This document shows, piece by piece, positions 43,693 through 51,251 of a stretch of DNA of 64,000 nucleotides; the stretch's first letter is position 1, and each line of letters opens with the position of its first letter. The DNA lies in assembly GCA_903872345.1 (NCBI GenBank), contig CAIQKM010000108.1, positions 124,001 to 188,000 on the forward strand, given 5' to 3'. The DNA is from an uncultured Verrucomicrobia subdivision 3 bacterium (lineage in GTDB: Bacteria > Verrucomicrobiota > Verrucomicrobiia > Limisphaerales > UBA11358). A program made the translations under genes and the position numbers. Below the pieces are notes generated by a model. That model was not told where the DNA came from, did not search any database, and saw nothing but the letters and a program-made list of their open reading frames with translations.

Positions 43693-44229
43693 TCAGGCGG
43701 CCTGGCCGGCGGTCTGCTGATGTTTCAAGGTGGACGGCGCCACGCCAAATCCGGCCGGCAATTTCAACTCCATGATGCCGGCCATCACCCCGATCAACGC
43801 ATAATGATGCACGGCATGGGCCACGGAATACATGATCTCACGACCCACCGTCGAAGGCGAGACTTGCGAGCCGCTGCTGGCATAGCTGGTTTTGCAGGTG
43901 ACATCCAGTGACCGCGTCAGCACGGCGGGGTTAAGCTGTTCGTAGGCCGTGCGCAATTCGCGCGTCGTGTTGAGCGCCGCAAACCGGTCGTTTTCCACCA
44001 GGGTGCCGCGTTCCCGGTGGTCATAATTCAGATTGCCCGCCACCGCCGCGTCCAGCAGGCTGCGGAAATGGTCCAGACAGTGACGGTAATGGCCGCCAAT
44101 GGAGGCATTGAACGCCACCGGCAGTTTGCGCGTGTAGTCGGTGTCGCTGATTTCCACCAGCAGCAGCTCGCCTTGGGTCAGCGTTTCCAAGACCGAGACC
44201 AGCAGTTCATTTTGGATGGGGAAACTCAT
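43693..44229 (-). CDS. DinB-like four-helix protein
   Basis: 178 residues. The DinB fold is suggested by the metal-histidine arrangement: GGHYRHCLDHF in the second helix and AHAVHHYALIG in the last. DinB/YfiT proteins are metal-binding enzymes that often act as thiol-S-transferases in stress defence. It has its own predicted ECF promoter (44243-44271), which leaves a leader of only about 8 bases. First gene of a likely DinB, DedA/ATP-grasp, NRDE transcript. Confidence 0.8.
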   Translation of the reverse strand: MSFPIQNELLVSVLETLTQGELLLVEISDTDYTRKLPVAFNASIGGHYRHCLDHFRSLLDAAVAGNLNYDHRERGTLVENDRFAALNTTRELRTAYEQLNPAVLTRSLDVTCKTSYASSGSQVSPSTVGREIMYSVAHAVHHYALIGVMAGIMELKLPAGFGVAPSTLKHQQTAGQAA

Positions 44230-44242
44230 ATTTCGATGTTCA

Positions 44243-44271
44243 TGGGTCGCGGGAACGGTGAAGTCCTTACA
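44243..44271 (-). promoter_or_regulatory. Predicted ECF-sigma promoter of the DinB-like gene
   Basis: Minus strand: TGTAAGG, 15 bp, CGACCCA. It falls exactly inside the 44-bp gap between the YHS stop codon and the DinB start. Identical spacing is found at five other sites in 44.7-50.1 kb. Confidence 0.8.
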
Positions 44272-44273
44272 GA

Positions 44274-44726
44274 CTATTTGCCCTTTTTCATGACCAGCCC
44301 CGGCCAGTTGGTCTCCGCCTTCGCGAGATTGCCTTTCATATCTTCGTTGAAATCCGCCCGCACGCCCTTGCTGTACTGCAGCAGCAGCCGGCCATCCACC
44401 ACCTGAAAGGCGTCCACGTCGATGTCCACCAGCCGGTTGCGCGAAACGCCGTACGCACAGTAGCCGCCATACGCGGGCTCATATTTCGCGGGGGTCTTGA
44501 GAAACAACGAACGATGCTCCTTGGACGCGAAGTAATAGATCGCGCCATCCCGCTTGGCCACCAGATCCGGTTTGCCCTTCACGGGCTGGTTGTCGGTGAA
44601 AAAGGCCACCGGATCATAGCCTTGAATGGCCACGCCCGACTTGTCGAGGTTGAGCAGGGTTTTGCTTTGCGCGAACACGGGCAGCGCCAGTCCGGCCAGC
44701 ACAAGGGATAGAATTAATTGCTTCAT
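44274..44726 (-). CDS. Exported YHS-domain protein
   Basis: 150 residues. Signal peptide at 1-19 (ending LALPVFAQ). The YHS part reads GYDPVAFFTDNQPVKGKPDL, FASKEHRSLFLKTPAKYEPAYGG, then YCAYGVSRN, the wording of the 'YHS domain (seleno)protein' group. YHS domains are small metal-binding modules; these exported forms have no proven function. It has its own predicted ECF promoter (44733-44761). Confidence 0.87.
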   Translation of the reverse strand: MKQLILSLVLAGLALPVFAQSKTLLNLDKSGVAIQGYDPVAFFTDNQPVKGKPDLVAKRDGAIYYFASKEHRSLFLKTPAKYEPAYGGYCAYGVSRNRLVDIDVDAFQVVDGRLLLQYSKGVRADFNEDMKGNLAKAETNWPGLVMKKGK

Positions 44727-44732
44727 GATGTT

Positions 44733-44761
44733 TGAGTCGGTTGGATTGCGGGAACCTTACA
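44733..44761 (-). promoter_or_regulatory. Predicted ECF-sigma promoter of the YHS gene
   Basis: Minus strand: TGTAAGG, 15 bp, CGACTCA, within the 47-bp gap between the DUF1223 stop codon and the YHS start. One of six equal-spaced sites. Confidence 0.8.
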
Positions 44762-44773
44762 GGATTTGTGATT

Positions 44774-45559
44774 TCATTGCGGAACCGGTGGCGTGAGCCA
44801 GCCGCCGGTGGATTGGAGCGGCGTCATTTCCCCGGCCACGGTCACCCAAACTGTCATGGCCAGGGTTTTTTCATTTGGAAACCGCCGGGGATCCAAGATG
44901 AATTTGCCATGCGCCACGCCACGGTGATCGCCCATGCCGATCTGGATCAGGTCCAGCACCACAAATTCATGATGCAAGCGGCGACCTTCATTTTCTCCGC
45001 CGCGTACTTCGGAGTCCAACCCGCCCGCCAGCAGCGCGGCGTGGATCTCGTAACGCCGGTCCGCAGGCTTGACCGGCACAAACGTCGCCTGCCAGAGCAA
45101 CGCGTTTGTCGAGTTCACCGCCAGCACTCCGATGTCTTCCCCGGTGGTTGCCGGCACGCTGCGGTGCAATACCCAGTCCGACCACTCCTTTCCCTGCAAC
45201 ACAAAGCAGGGCGTGTAGATGTTGGCGGCGTGCCACGCTTCCGCATAACTGCGCTGCCGCTCCGTGTATTCCGGCGCCGACCAGTGATCCCGCCAGCTCG
45301 GCGAATCCCAATAATGCACGTGCAGGGCGATCGGCGAAAAATCCCGCCACAGGCCCGGCGAATCTTTCAGTCGCCCCAGCCAGGCCTCCGCCGCCGGACA
45401 ACTGCTGCATCCTTCCGAAGTGTACAGTTCCAGCAGCGGCACGGGTTTGGCCCCGCTTTGAAAACGCAGGGGCGTCGCCTGGGCGTTTGCCACGAGGGTT
45501 CCCGTTAAAATCAGGGCGGCCACAATTTTATTCCAGCGGGCATAAATTTGATTTTGCAT
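44774..45559 (-). CDS. DUF1223 family exported thioredoxin-like protein
   Basis: 261 residues with an N-terminal hydrophobic signal (about 10-27). The conserved LELYTSEGCSSCPAAEAWLG holds a CxxC pair in the thioredoxin-like position, and IALHVHYWDSPSWRDHW and YTPCFVLQGKEW are further family signatures. DUF1223 proteins are periplasmic with a thioredoxin-like fold and probably act in redox chemistry or metal handling. Divergent from the DUF2652 gene, with a predicted ECF promoter on each strand of the 109-bp gap. Confidence 0.88.
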   Translation of the reverse strand: MQNQIYARWNKIVAALILTGTLVANAQATPLRFQSGAKPVPLLELYTSEGCSSCPAAEAWLGRLKDSPGLWRDFSPIALHVHYWDSPSWRDHWSAPEYTERQRSYAEAWHAANIYTPCFVLQGKEWSDWVLHRSVPATTGEDIGVLAVNSTNALLWQATFVPVKPADRRYEIHAALLAGGLDSEVRGGENEGRRLHHEFVVLDLIQIGMGDHRGVAHGKFILDPRRFPNEKTLAMTVWVTVAGEMTPLQSTGGWLTPPVPQ

Positions 45560-45564
45560 GCCGA

Positions 45565-45593
45565 TGGGTCGCCGGAAGGGGCGAAAACTTACA
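45565..45593 (-). promoter_or_regulatory. Predicted ECF-sigma promoter of the DUF1223 gene
   Basis: Minus strand: TGTAAGT, 15 bp, CGACCCA. It differs from the other five by one base in the -35 part. The start codon follows closely (45559). Confidence 0.72.
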
Positions 45594-45613
45594 ACCGACC
45601 GGTAATTTTTTGT

Positions 45614-45642
45614 TGTAAGGAACGCCCTCCCGCCCCGACGAA
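45614..45642 (+). promoter_or_regulatory. Predicted ECF-sigma promoter of the DUF2652 gene
   Basis: Plus strand: TGTAAGG, 15 bp, CGACGAA, ending 26 bp before the ATG at 45669. It sits back to back with the DUF1223 promoter. Confidence 0.8.
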
Positions 45643-45668
45643 CCCCCGGCCTTGAAATCTATTTAACC

Positions 45669-46592
45669 ATGAATCCCCGCCCTGCCGATGCCCCGGAACC
45701 CGTTTTGCTGGTCATTGCCGACATCAGCGGCTACACCCGCTATATGACCGCTAACGCCAAGACCCTGGCGCACAGTCAAACGGTCATCACGGAATTGATG
45801 CAGGCCATTGTCCACCAGATTGAATTGCCGCTGGCCGTGGCCAAGCTGGAAGGCGACGCTATCTTTTTGTATTGCCGCAAGCAGGCGAGCGGGCTGGACT
45901 GGTCGCTCAGTCGGAATGTCATTGGCAACCGGTTGCTAATGTTCTTCGAATTGTTCGGAAGCAAGCTGCGCGAGTTGAGCCGTTCCACCACGTGCAACTG
46001 TCAGGCCTGCACGCACATTGACACGCTGCGCCTCAAGGTGATCGTGCATAGCGGCGAAGCGCTGTTTCATCCGGTGCTGAATTTTGTGGAACTGGCCGGG
46101 GTGGATGTGATCATCGTTCACCGGCTGCTGAAGAATTCGGTGAATGCCAGCCAATACCTGCTCTTGACGGAGGCGGCGCGGGCGGATCTGGACTTTCCGG
46201 CGTCGGTCCGGCTGGCCGAGAGCGCCGAGACCTACGCCGACATCGGCCGGGTGAATACGCTGGTTTACCTGCCCGGGGGTGAATTGGCTGGCGGTGCGCC
46301 GCCGGTGCCGGCCACCTATGGTCAACGATTCGGCGAATCCTGGCGGCTGTTCCGTAAATTATGGTTCGCTCCGTTTACGCGGCGACACGGGGCTTTTCGC
46401 AATGTCATTTCCGGGTCGGGAGCGGCGGGCAAACTGGCGTTCGCCCTGCTGACCGCGCTTTTGACGCCGTTTTTTCTGCCGGTGGGCGCGGTGTTTGCGG
46501 CCATTCATGCGCGCAAAAATCCGGCGGCGATACAACACACCGGACCGGAGCATGTACATAAGGCTGATGGTTCTTGCTGCCAGAAACCTTAG
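45669..46592 (+). CDS. DUF2652 (nucleotide-cyclase-like) protein with C-terminal membrane segment
   Basis: 307 residues. The N-terminal VIADISGYTRYMTANAKTLA and KLEGDAIFLYCRK match DUF2652, which resembles class III adenylate cyclase folds but often lacks the full catalytic set. A small Cys/His group (CNCQACTHID) follows and may bind metal. A membrane segment lies near the C terminus (about 255-285, LAFALLTALLTPFFLPVGAV). Cyclase activity is doubtful. It is transcribed rightward from its own predicted ECF promoter. Confidence 0.8.
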   Translation: MNPRPADAPEPVLLVIADISGYTRYMTANAKTLAHSQTVITELMQAIVHQIELPLAVAKLEGDAIFLYCRKQASGLDWSLSRNVIGNRLLMFFELFGSKLRELSRSTTCNCQACTHIDTLRLKVIVHSGEALFHPVLNFVELAGVDVIIVHRLLKNSVNASQYLLLTEAARADLDFPASVRLAESAETYADIGRVNTLVYLPGGELAGGAPPVPATYGQRFGESWRLFRKLWFAPFTRRHGAFRNVISGSGAAGKLAFALLTALLTPFFLPVGAVFAAIHARKNPAAIQHTGPEHVHKADGSCCQKP

Positions 46593-46627
46593 CTATTTCC
46601 CTCAATGCCGTTGCCCGCTCGCTGGGG

Positions 46628-47398
46628 TTACAACGGCACCCGGCGATACGTGGCCGGATCAGCGCGGAGGATTAACAATTCGCCCTGCCGCTCCACTTCA
46701 CCGGTCACTTGCACCGGTTCCGCCACGAGATCCAGCACTTGGGAATTCACGGGTTTGCCCTCCGCCGACACCAGCAGAAAATAGCGTGGAGGGCCCTGGG
46801 CTGGCCGCACCAGCAGCACGGGAGGAATCCCGCCGCTGATGCAGCGGATGGCGCAGGCGCGATGCGGTGCGAGTTGCCCCGGATTCATCACACCCAGAAA
46901 ACATTTGCTGTCCACAATCTCGCCGGTCAAGGTTTGCCGCCCCAGTGAGATGGCCGCCGGTAGCTCTGCCATGCGATTGGTCGCCGATTTACCGGCGTGG
47001 ATGGAGTCCGGCAACGCTTCAATCATGGTCTGATTTTCGCGAAAGATCAGCGTGCCTTTGAGGGTAACCGGCCGGCCGTCAAACGCGGCAACTTGATCCG
47101 GCTGCAAACCGAATTTCCAAGGGGCGACCAGATAATACGCCGAATAGGCCGGCAAGGGACCGGACTGTCCCGGCCGGGGCACCAGCAGGCAGGGATACGG
47201 CTTCGCCTGCAAAATGCCGGTGAACGTTTTCAACGTGCCCCATTCAAAAACCCCGGCGCCGATGAGCCGTTGCGAAACCGCCAGCACCGCCGGCACCAGC
47301 ATCGCCGCCAGCAGCAGGATCGCCACCGCGCGCCGTATTATCCGGCCGATGCCGGGTTGGGCCTTGGGTTGCCAGCCGATGTAAAAGTCATCATTCAT
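46628..47398 (-). CDS. Hypothetical membrane protein with conserved-looking Cys/His motif
   Basis: 256 residues from the ATG at 47398, chosen because it overlaps the upstream Rieske gene stop by 4 bp; the frame extends 20 codons further but inside that gene. One membrane segment (about 22-41) places the rest outside the cytoplasm. The C-terminal half has C166, H179, C182 and C186 (VDSKCFLGVMN...HRACAIRC), a probable metal or disulfide site, followed by SGGIPPVLLVRP. I do not recognise a named family. Last gene of the four-gene ECF-controlled operon; a redox partner of the Rieske protein is a fair guess. Confidence 0.7.
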   Translation of the reverse strand: MNDDFYIGWQPKAQPGIGRIIRRAVAILLLAAMLVPAVLAVSQRLIGAGVFEWGTLKTFTGILQAKPYPCLLVPRPGQSGPLPAYSAYYLVAPWKFGLQPDQVAAFDGRPVTLKGTLIFRENQTMIEALPDSIHAGKSATNRMAELPAAISLGRQTLTGEIVDSKCFLGVMNPGQLAPHRACAIRCISGGIPPVLLVRPAQGPPRYFLLVSAEGKPVNSQVLDLVAEPVQVTGEVERQGELLILRADPATYRRVPL

Positions 47399-48435
47399 GG
47401 TTCGATGAGGGCTGGTTCCGTTTTCGTTCCCGGCGGGTTGGGCCGGGAATGCACCCAAACCCGGCCATTTTTGACGCGCACATTAAAGGTTGGCACCCGT
47501 TCAACAAATGGCGGCGGCGAGGCACCCGTTTCCGGCCGGTACTGATAGCCGTGCCAGGGGCAGGTGATACAGCCGTCGACGATTTTCCCCTCGCCGAGCG
47601 GCCCATTTTGATGCTGGCACACATTTGAGATGGCGGAGATTTTTCCATCATACTTGAAAATCGCCACCCGTTCCCCGGCAAGGGAGACGATCCGCGCCCG
47701 GTTTTCAGGAATATCCGCCACCGAGCCGGCGTCCACGTAACCGTCGGCTTCGTTCGCCGGTATAGCCGCCGCATCCAACTTATGCTCCCGGCGGGCGGCG
47801 ACGAGATGCAAACCCAGCACCGTCACCAACCCAACCGACACGGCGGCCGCGTAAACCAGGCTGGTTTCCGCCTGGAGCACACCAAAAGCCACATGCAGGA
47901 TTAGCAGCGCGTAGGCGGCATAGACGAGCATGTGCAGGGCCTTCCACACCGGCGCCGTCAAATTCGTCAGCCAGAAATCATGGCTCGTGGCGGCCATCAG
48001 AAATAAAATGACCAACGCCATGAAACCAAATGTCTGAAACGGCACCGAACCCGCCGTGCCGCCAAACTTGCCGGCGGTGAATATGCTTAGAATCGGATTG
48101 GCATCTCCCCCGGCATGATAGGTTGTCACCACCAGCACGGCGTGAATCAGCGCCAGCAGGAACAGGGTCACGCCGGCATGACGGCGGTTATATAGCAGCG
48201 GCAGAAACTTTGGATCCAACCGGCATAGCGGTCCCACGCAAAGGATGACGTGCAACAGGAGAAACGCGCACGTGCCAAAGGCCCGCATCAGCAGGATTTC
48301 TTCGGTGACATACGGAAAGAGCCATTCAGTGACCAGCCCGAAAACCAGCAGATACGCCGCCACGCCGCCCACGAGCACGGAATCATAGATGCGTTTTTGC
48401 CGGTTCCATTGCACCGCTTGGTATTTGATGCTCAT
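47395..48435 (-). CDS. Ferric-reductase-like haem membrane protein fused to a Rieske [2Fe-2S] domain
   Basis: 346 residues. Residues 15-215 hold about six membrane helices with histidines in helices suited for b-haem binding (H62, H98, H168, H181), as in YedZ/MsrQ and ferric-reductase-like proteins. Residues 230-340 form a Rieske domain with ligands C273/H275 (CQHQNGPL) and C292/H295 (CPWHGYQY). Such a fusion would carry electrons between a membrane haem and an iron-sulfur centre. It is the third gene of the operon, 5 bp after the preceding gene. A role in repairing or reducing oxidised envelope components is inferred only from the regulon. Confidence 0.87.
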   Translation of the reverse strand: MSIKYQAVQWNRQKRIYDSVLVGGVAAYLLVFGLVTEWLFPYVTEEILLMRAFGTCAFLLLHVILCVGPLCRLDPKFLPLLYNRRHAGVTLFLLALIHAVLVVTTYHAGGDANPILSIFTAGKFGGTAGSVPFQTFGFMALVILFLMAATSHDFWLTNLTAPVWKALHMLVYAAYALLILHVAFGVLQAETSLVYAAAVSVGLVTVLGLHLVAARREHKLDAAAIPANEADGYVDAGSVADIPENRARIVSLAGERVAIFKYDGKISAISNVCQHQNGPLGEGKIVDGCITCPWHGYQYRPETGASPPPFVERVPTFNVRVKNGRVWVHSRPNPPGTKTEPALIEP

Positions 48436-48440
48436 GCAGT

Positions 48441-48932
48441 TTAGCGGTTTGAATCGTTGAGTTGAACCGGCCGGGAGACCGCCACGATCTCATTGTCCGC
48501 CAGACTGTACAGCACCAGCACGCTGGTACCGCGCACCGCCTCGTCTGGCAACGGTAGGGCACCAGTGCTGAAAGCTCCCAGCAAACGCGCGTCGCCGGGC
48601 AGCGTATCGGTGATTTCCGGTTGGCCGGAAACCCAGTACGCCAGCAAGTCCGGTTTCAAGAAATCCCTGGCACCCATCAAGTTCAGCGCGAAGGCGCCGG
48701 TTTCAGCCGGATTGTGCAACAAACGGACTTGCACCGGCGCTTTGGCGAACAGACCGTCCCGCTGCCACACCACGGTGGCCAAGGCCGGGGCGGCCTCCGC
48801 CAGAGCGGGCGGCAAGGGGGTGGCCACCGGCATCGTCGGGTGAGTGGCGAATCCGACGATCAATACCGCCGGCAGCGTAATGCCGAGCAGCATAAAAACC
48901 TGCCGATGACGTTGGCGCAGTGGCTGGATCAT
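48441..48932 (-). CDS. Hypothetical membrane-anchored protein of the Rieske operon
   Basis: 163 residues from the ATG at 48932, which overlaps the upstream gene stop by 4 bp. One membrane segment (about 11-29) is followed by an extracytoplasmic beta-rich part (VQVRLLHNPAETGAFALNL, ending RPVQLND). No catalytic residues or named family recognised. The tight packing (4-bp overlap upstream, 5-bp gap downstream) says it works with the Rieske/haem protein. Confidence 0.7.
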   Translation of the reverse strand: MIQPLRQRHRQVFMLLGITLPAVLIVGFATHPTMPVATPLPPALAEAAPALATVVWQRDGLFAKAPVQVRLLHNPAETGAFALNLMGARDFLKPDLLAYWVSGQPEITDTLPGDARLLGAFSTGALPLPDEAVRGTSVLVLYSLADNEIVAVSRPVQLNDSNR

Positions 48933-49225
48933 GGGTGCAAAGATGTTTTCGCGGCTCCGGGCCGTGCCGGTGGACGGTGTGCGTTGCTTTCCTCGGGGGG
49001 CGTGGACATGCCTTTGACCCAGCGCCACATTAACAGCGGCCACAGCGCCATGGTTCCAGGCAGGATCAGCAACCGAAATCCCCACGAACCGTGCCGGGCA
49101 TGGGGATCCATCCGTTGCACCCCCGCCAGCACGAAGGGAATGGCGAATACCAAGCCGATGCCCAGATATAACCCGGCCAGGCTCGACAGGATTTCCGTTG
49201 GCACCGTCATGGATGGGAGTGTCAT
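48929..49225 (-). CDS. Small two-helix membrane protein of the Rieske operon
   Basis: 98 residues with two membrane segments (about 13-34 and 49-68) joined by AGVQRMDPHARHGSWGFRLL. The function is unknown. First gene of the four-gene operon, expressed from the predicted ECF promoter at 49269-49297 and divergent from the sigma gene itself. Confidence 0.7.
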   Translation of the reverse strand: MTLPSMTVPTEILSSLAGLYLGIGLVFAIPFVLAGVQRMDPHARHGSWGFRLLILPGTMALWPLLMWRWVKGMSTPPEESNAHRPPARPGAAKTSLHP

Positions 49226-49268
49226 GTTTTAATTTTCCAGCGCGATCAACTGACCGCGTCCTCGGGCA

Positions 49269-49297
49269 TTGGTCGCCGGCGGTGGCATTTCCTTACA
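49269..49297 (-). promoter_or_regulatory. Predicted ECF-sigma promoter of the Rieske operon
   Basis: Minus strand: TGTAAGG, 15 bp, CGACCAA, ending 44 bp before the operon start codon. It lies between the operon and the ECF sigma gene; no matching site faces the sigma gene. Confidence 0.8.
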
Positions 49298-49364
49298 AGC
49301 AATGCAAAAATATCGCCGCGTTTACTTGCCACCCCGGCGGTTTTGAGGAATATGGTGGACGAGT

Positions 49365-49997
49365 ATGCAAGGCGAACCGCTAACACCGCCCGGACCGGAC
49401 CAACCGGACGTCAACCAGCCGGGGCTTTCCGACCCTGAACGGTGGGTGGACGAGCATGGCGATTATCTGTTCAAATACGCCATGATCCGTTTGCGCGACC
49501 CGGCCAAAGCCGAGGATGCCGTGCAGGAGACCTTTCTCGCCGCGCTCAAGGGCGGGCAGAAGTTTCAGGGTCGCAGCGCCGAGAAAAGCTGGCTGGTGGG
49601 CATCCTGAAGAACAAAATTTTCGATTATTTCCGCAAGGCCGGCCGCGAAACATCCTTCACCGATCTCGAATTCTATCGCGACGAGGAAAGCGACCGTTTT
49701 GTGGCGGACGGCTTGGGGCAAGGCGGTTGGATTCATGAACTGGGTCCGCAGGAATGGCACCGCCAAGGCGAGAGTCTGGATAATGAGCTGTTCTGGCAAA
49801 CCTATCGCGATTGCGCCGGCAAATTGCCTGCAAAAGTCGCCGCCGTTTTCACCATGCGCGAAGTGGATGGCGTTGACAGCAAGGAAATCTGCGAGCTGCT
49901 GGCCATTTCGGAGAGCAACCTCTGGGTGATGTTACACCGCGCCCGCATGGCCCTGCGCCGCTGCCTCGAAACCAACTGGTTCCAAAAACAGGCATGA
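49365..49997 (+). CDS. ECF RNA polymerase sigma factor
   Basis: 210 residues. Region 2 is clear (WVDEHGDYLFKYAMIRL, AEDAVQETFLAAL, KSWLVGILKNKIFDYFRK), as is region 4 (KEICELLAISESNLWVMLHR, ARMALRRCLETNWF). The long linker with GWIHELGPQEW and the ending NWF resemble the TIGR02943 type of ECF factor, which is paired with small zinc anti-sigma proteins. The next gene is such a protein. Six promoters of one type surround it, so it is the likely regulator of this region. No copy of the motif precedes its own start, so autoregulation is not evident. Confidence 0.92.
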   Translation: MQGEPLTPPGPDQPDVNQPGLSDPERWVDEHGDYLFKYAMIRLRDPAKAEDAVQETFLAALKGGQKFQGRSAEKSWLVGILKNKIFDYFRKAGRETSFTDLEFYRDEESDRFVADGLGQGGWIHELGPQEWHRQGESLDNELFWQTYRDCAGKLPAKVAAVFTMREVDGVDSKEICELLAISESNLWVMLHRARMALRRCLETNWFQKQA

Positions 49998-50013
49998 AAA
50001 TTCTCCGTTTCAC

Positions 50014-50042
50014 TGTAAGGTTACGCCGAGATCGCCGACCAA
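50014..50042 (+). promoter_or_regulatory. Predicted ECF-sigma promoter of the anti-sigma gene
   Basis: Plus strand: TGTAAGG, 15 bp, CGACCAA, 17 bp after the sigma stop codon and 31 bp before the anti-sigma start. It would give the anti-sigma its own sigma-dependent feedback transcript. Confidence 0.8.
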
Positions 50043-50073
50043 CTCTTGAAGCCAGAGCCGGCTGTGTTCTGAA

Positions 50074-50364
50074 ATGAGCTATTGGAAAAATATAAAGACG
50101 GTCTGCGCCGACCTTTCCCCGAACTGTCGGTCGGCGGCGCGCACCCAGTCTGAAATGCTGGACCATCCGCTGACATGGTCCCGGCGGTTGGGCTTGTGGT
50201 TGCATGTGCTGATCTGCCGGTGGTGCCGCCGATATGGCCGGCAACTCCGGTATTTACGTTCCGTTGCGCAGACGCAGGGCGAGGCCCCGGCATCCGCACC
50301 GCCCCCAAAACTCTCGGCGGCGGCGCGCGAACGCATCCGGCAGCGGCTGCAAAAAGAACAATAA
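50074..50364 (+). CDS. Putative zinc-binding anti-sigma factor
   Basis: 96 residues, soluble. HVLICRWC gives H44-x3-C48-x2-C51, the ZAS (zinc anti-sigma) core, and upstream cysteines C11/C18 could complete a metal site. Position directly after the ECF gene supports the call. ZAS proteins without a membrane segment usually release sigma on thiol oxidation or metal loss. Its own ECF promoter implies negative feedback. Confidence 0.75.
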   Translation: MSYWKNIKTVCADLSPNCRSAARTQSEMLDHPLTWSRRLGLWLHVLICRWCRRYGRQLRYLRSVAQTQGEAPASAPPPKLSAAARERIRQRLQKEQ

Positions 50365-50420
50365 ACCGTTCCGGGCGCGGGTTCCTCAGAAATCATTGCG
50401 CCCGGCTCCAAATCCATGCC

Positions 50421-51191
50421 ATGAAAGTCATCCATCGAACCTTGGGATCGGTCCGGCTGCTGGTCCATTCGGTCGCCGCCTACCGCGTCCGGCTGGCCGA
50501 AACTCCCGGGGAAGTCCGGGCCGCCCAGGCCTTGCGTTATCAGGTCTTCAATCTCGAATTGCAGGAAGGGCTGGCGGCTTCCCATCAAACCGGCCTGGAT
50601 GCTGATCCGTTCGATGCCGCGTGCGATCATTTGCTGGTCGAGCATCTTCCGTCCCGTCAAATCGTGGGCACGTATCGGTTGCAGACCGGCACCACCGCCG
50701 CGCAAAAACTTGGCTATTATTGCGCGCAGGAATTTGAATTTGCCGTGTTTGAGCCGTACCGGCGGGAAATCATCGAACTGGGGCGCGCCTGCGTCCAGCA
50801 GCAGCATCGCAACCTCGTGGTACTGGGGCTGCTTTGGAAAGGCATTGCCGATTATGCCCGCCGGCATGGCGGACGCTATCTGGTCGGCTGCAGTTCCCTG
50901 ACCAGCCAGGACCCGGCCGTGGGCGCATCGGCTTTTGCCACGCTGGGCCGGCAGCATCTTGTGGCGGATGCGTTGCGCACCCGGCCGTTGCCCGCCTTTG
51001 ACTGTCCGCTGGATCATTTGTCGCCCGAACCGGCGGCCATTCCCAAACTCTTGCGGGCATATCTGACCGTGGGGGCCCGAATCTGCGGTCCGCCGGCGTT
51101 GGACCGGCAGTTCAAGACGATTGATTTTCTGACTTGGCTGGACCTCGAATCCCTCCCGGCGGCGACCCGCCAGAAGTTTTTCGGCGTCTGA
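50421..51191 (+). CDS. OlsB/hemolysin-like GNAT N-acyltransferase
   Basis: 256 residues from the ATG at 50421. The wording LRYQVFNLELQEGL, DPFDAACDHLLVEH, VGTYRLQTG, IIELGRACVQQQHRN and YLVGCSSL follows the OlsB / hemolysin-type GNAT pattern. OlsB makes lyso-ornithine lipid by acylating ornithine with an acyl-ACP, and partner OlsA makes the mature lipid; no olsA is seen here. Alternatively it is an acyltransferase for another amino lipid. It begins 56 bp after the anti-sigma gene and may share its transcript. Confidence 0.82.
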   Translation: MKVIHRTLGSVRLLVHSVAAYRVRLAETPGEVRAAQALRYQVFNLELQEGLAASHQTGLDADPFDAACDHLLVEHLPSRQIVGTYRLQTGTTAAQKLGYYCAQEFEFAVFEPYRREIIELGRACVQQQHRNLVVLGLLWKGIADYARRHGGRYLVGCSSLTSQDPAVGASAFATLGRQHLVADALRTRPLPAFDCPLDHLSPEPAAIPKLLRAYLTVGARICGPPALDRQFKTIDFLTWLDLESLPAATRQKFFGV

Positions 51192-51251
51192 AAAATCGGA
51201 TCGCCGGCCCGGCCGGTGTCGTGCTCTCCAAAGTGGCGGCCGGCATTCGCC

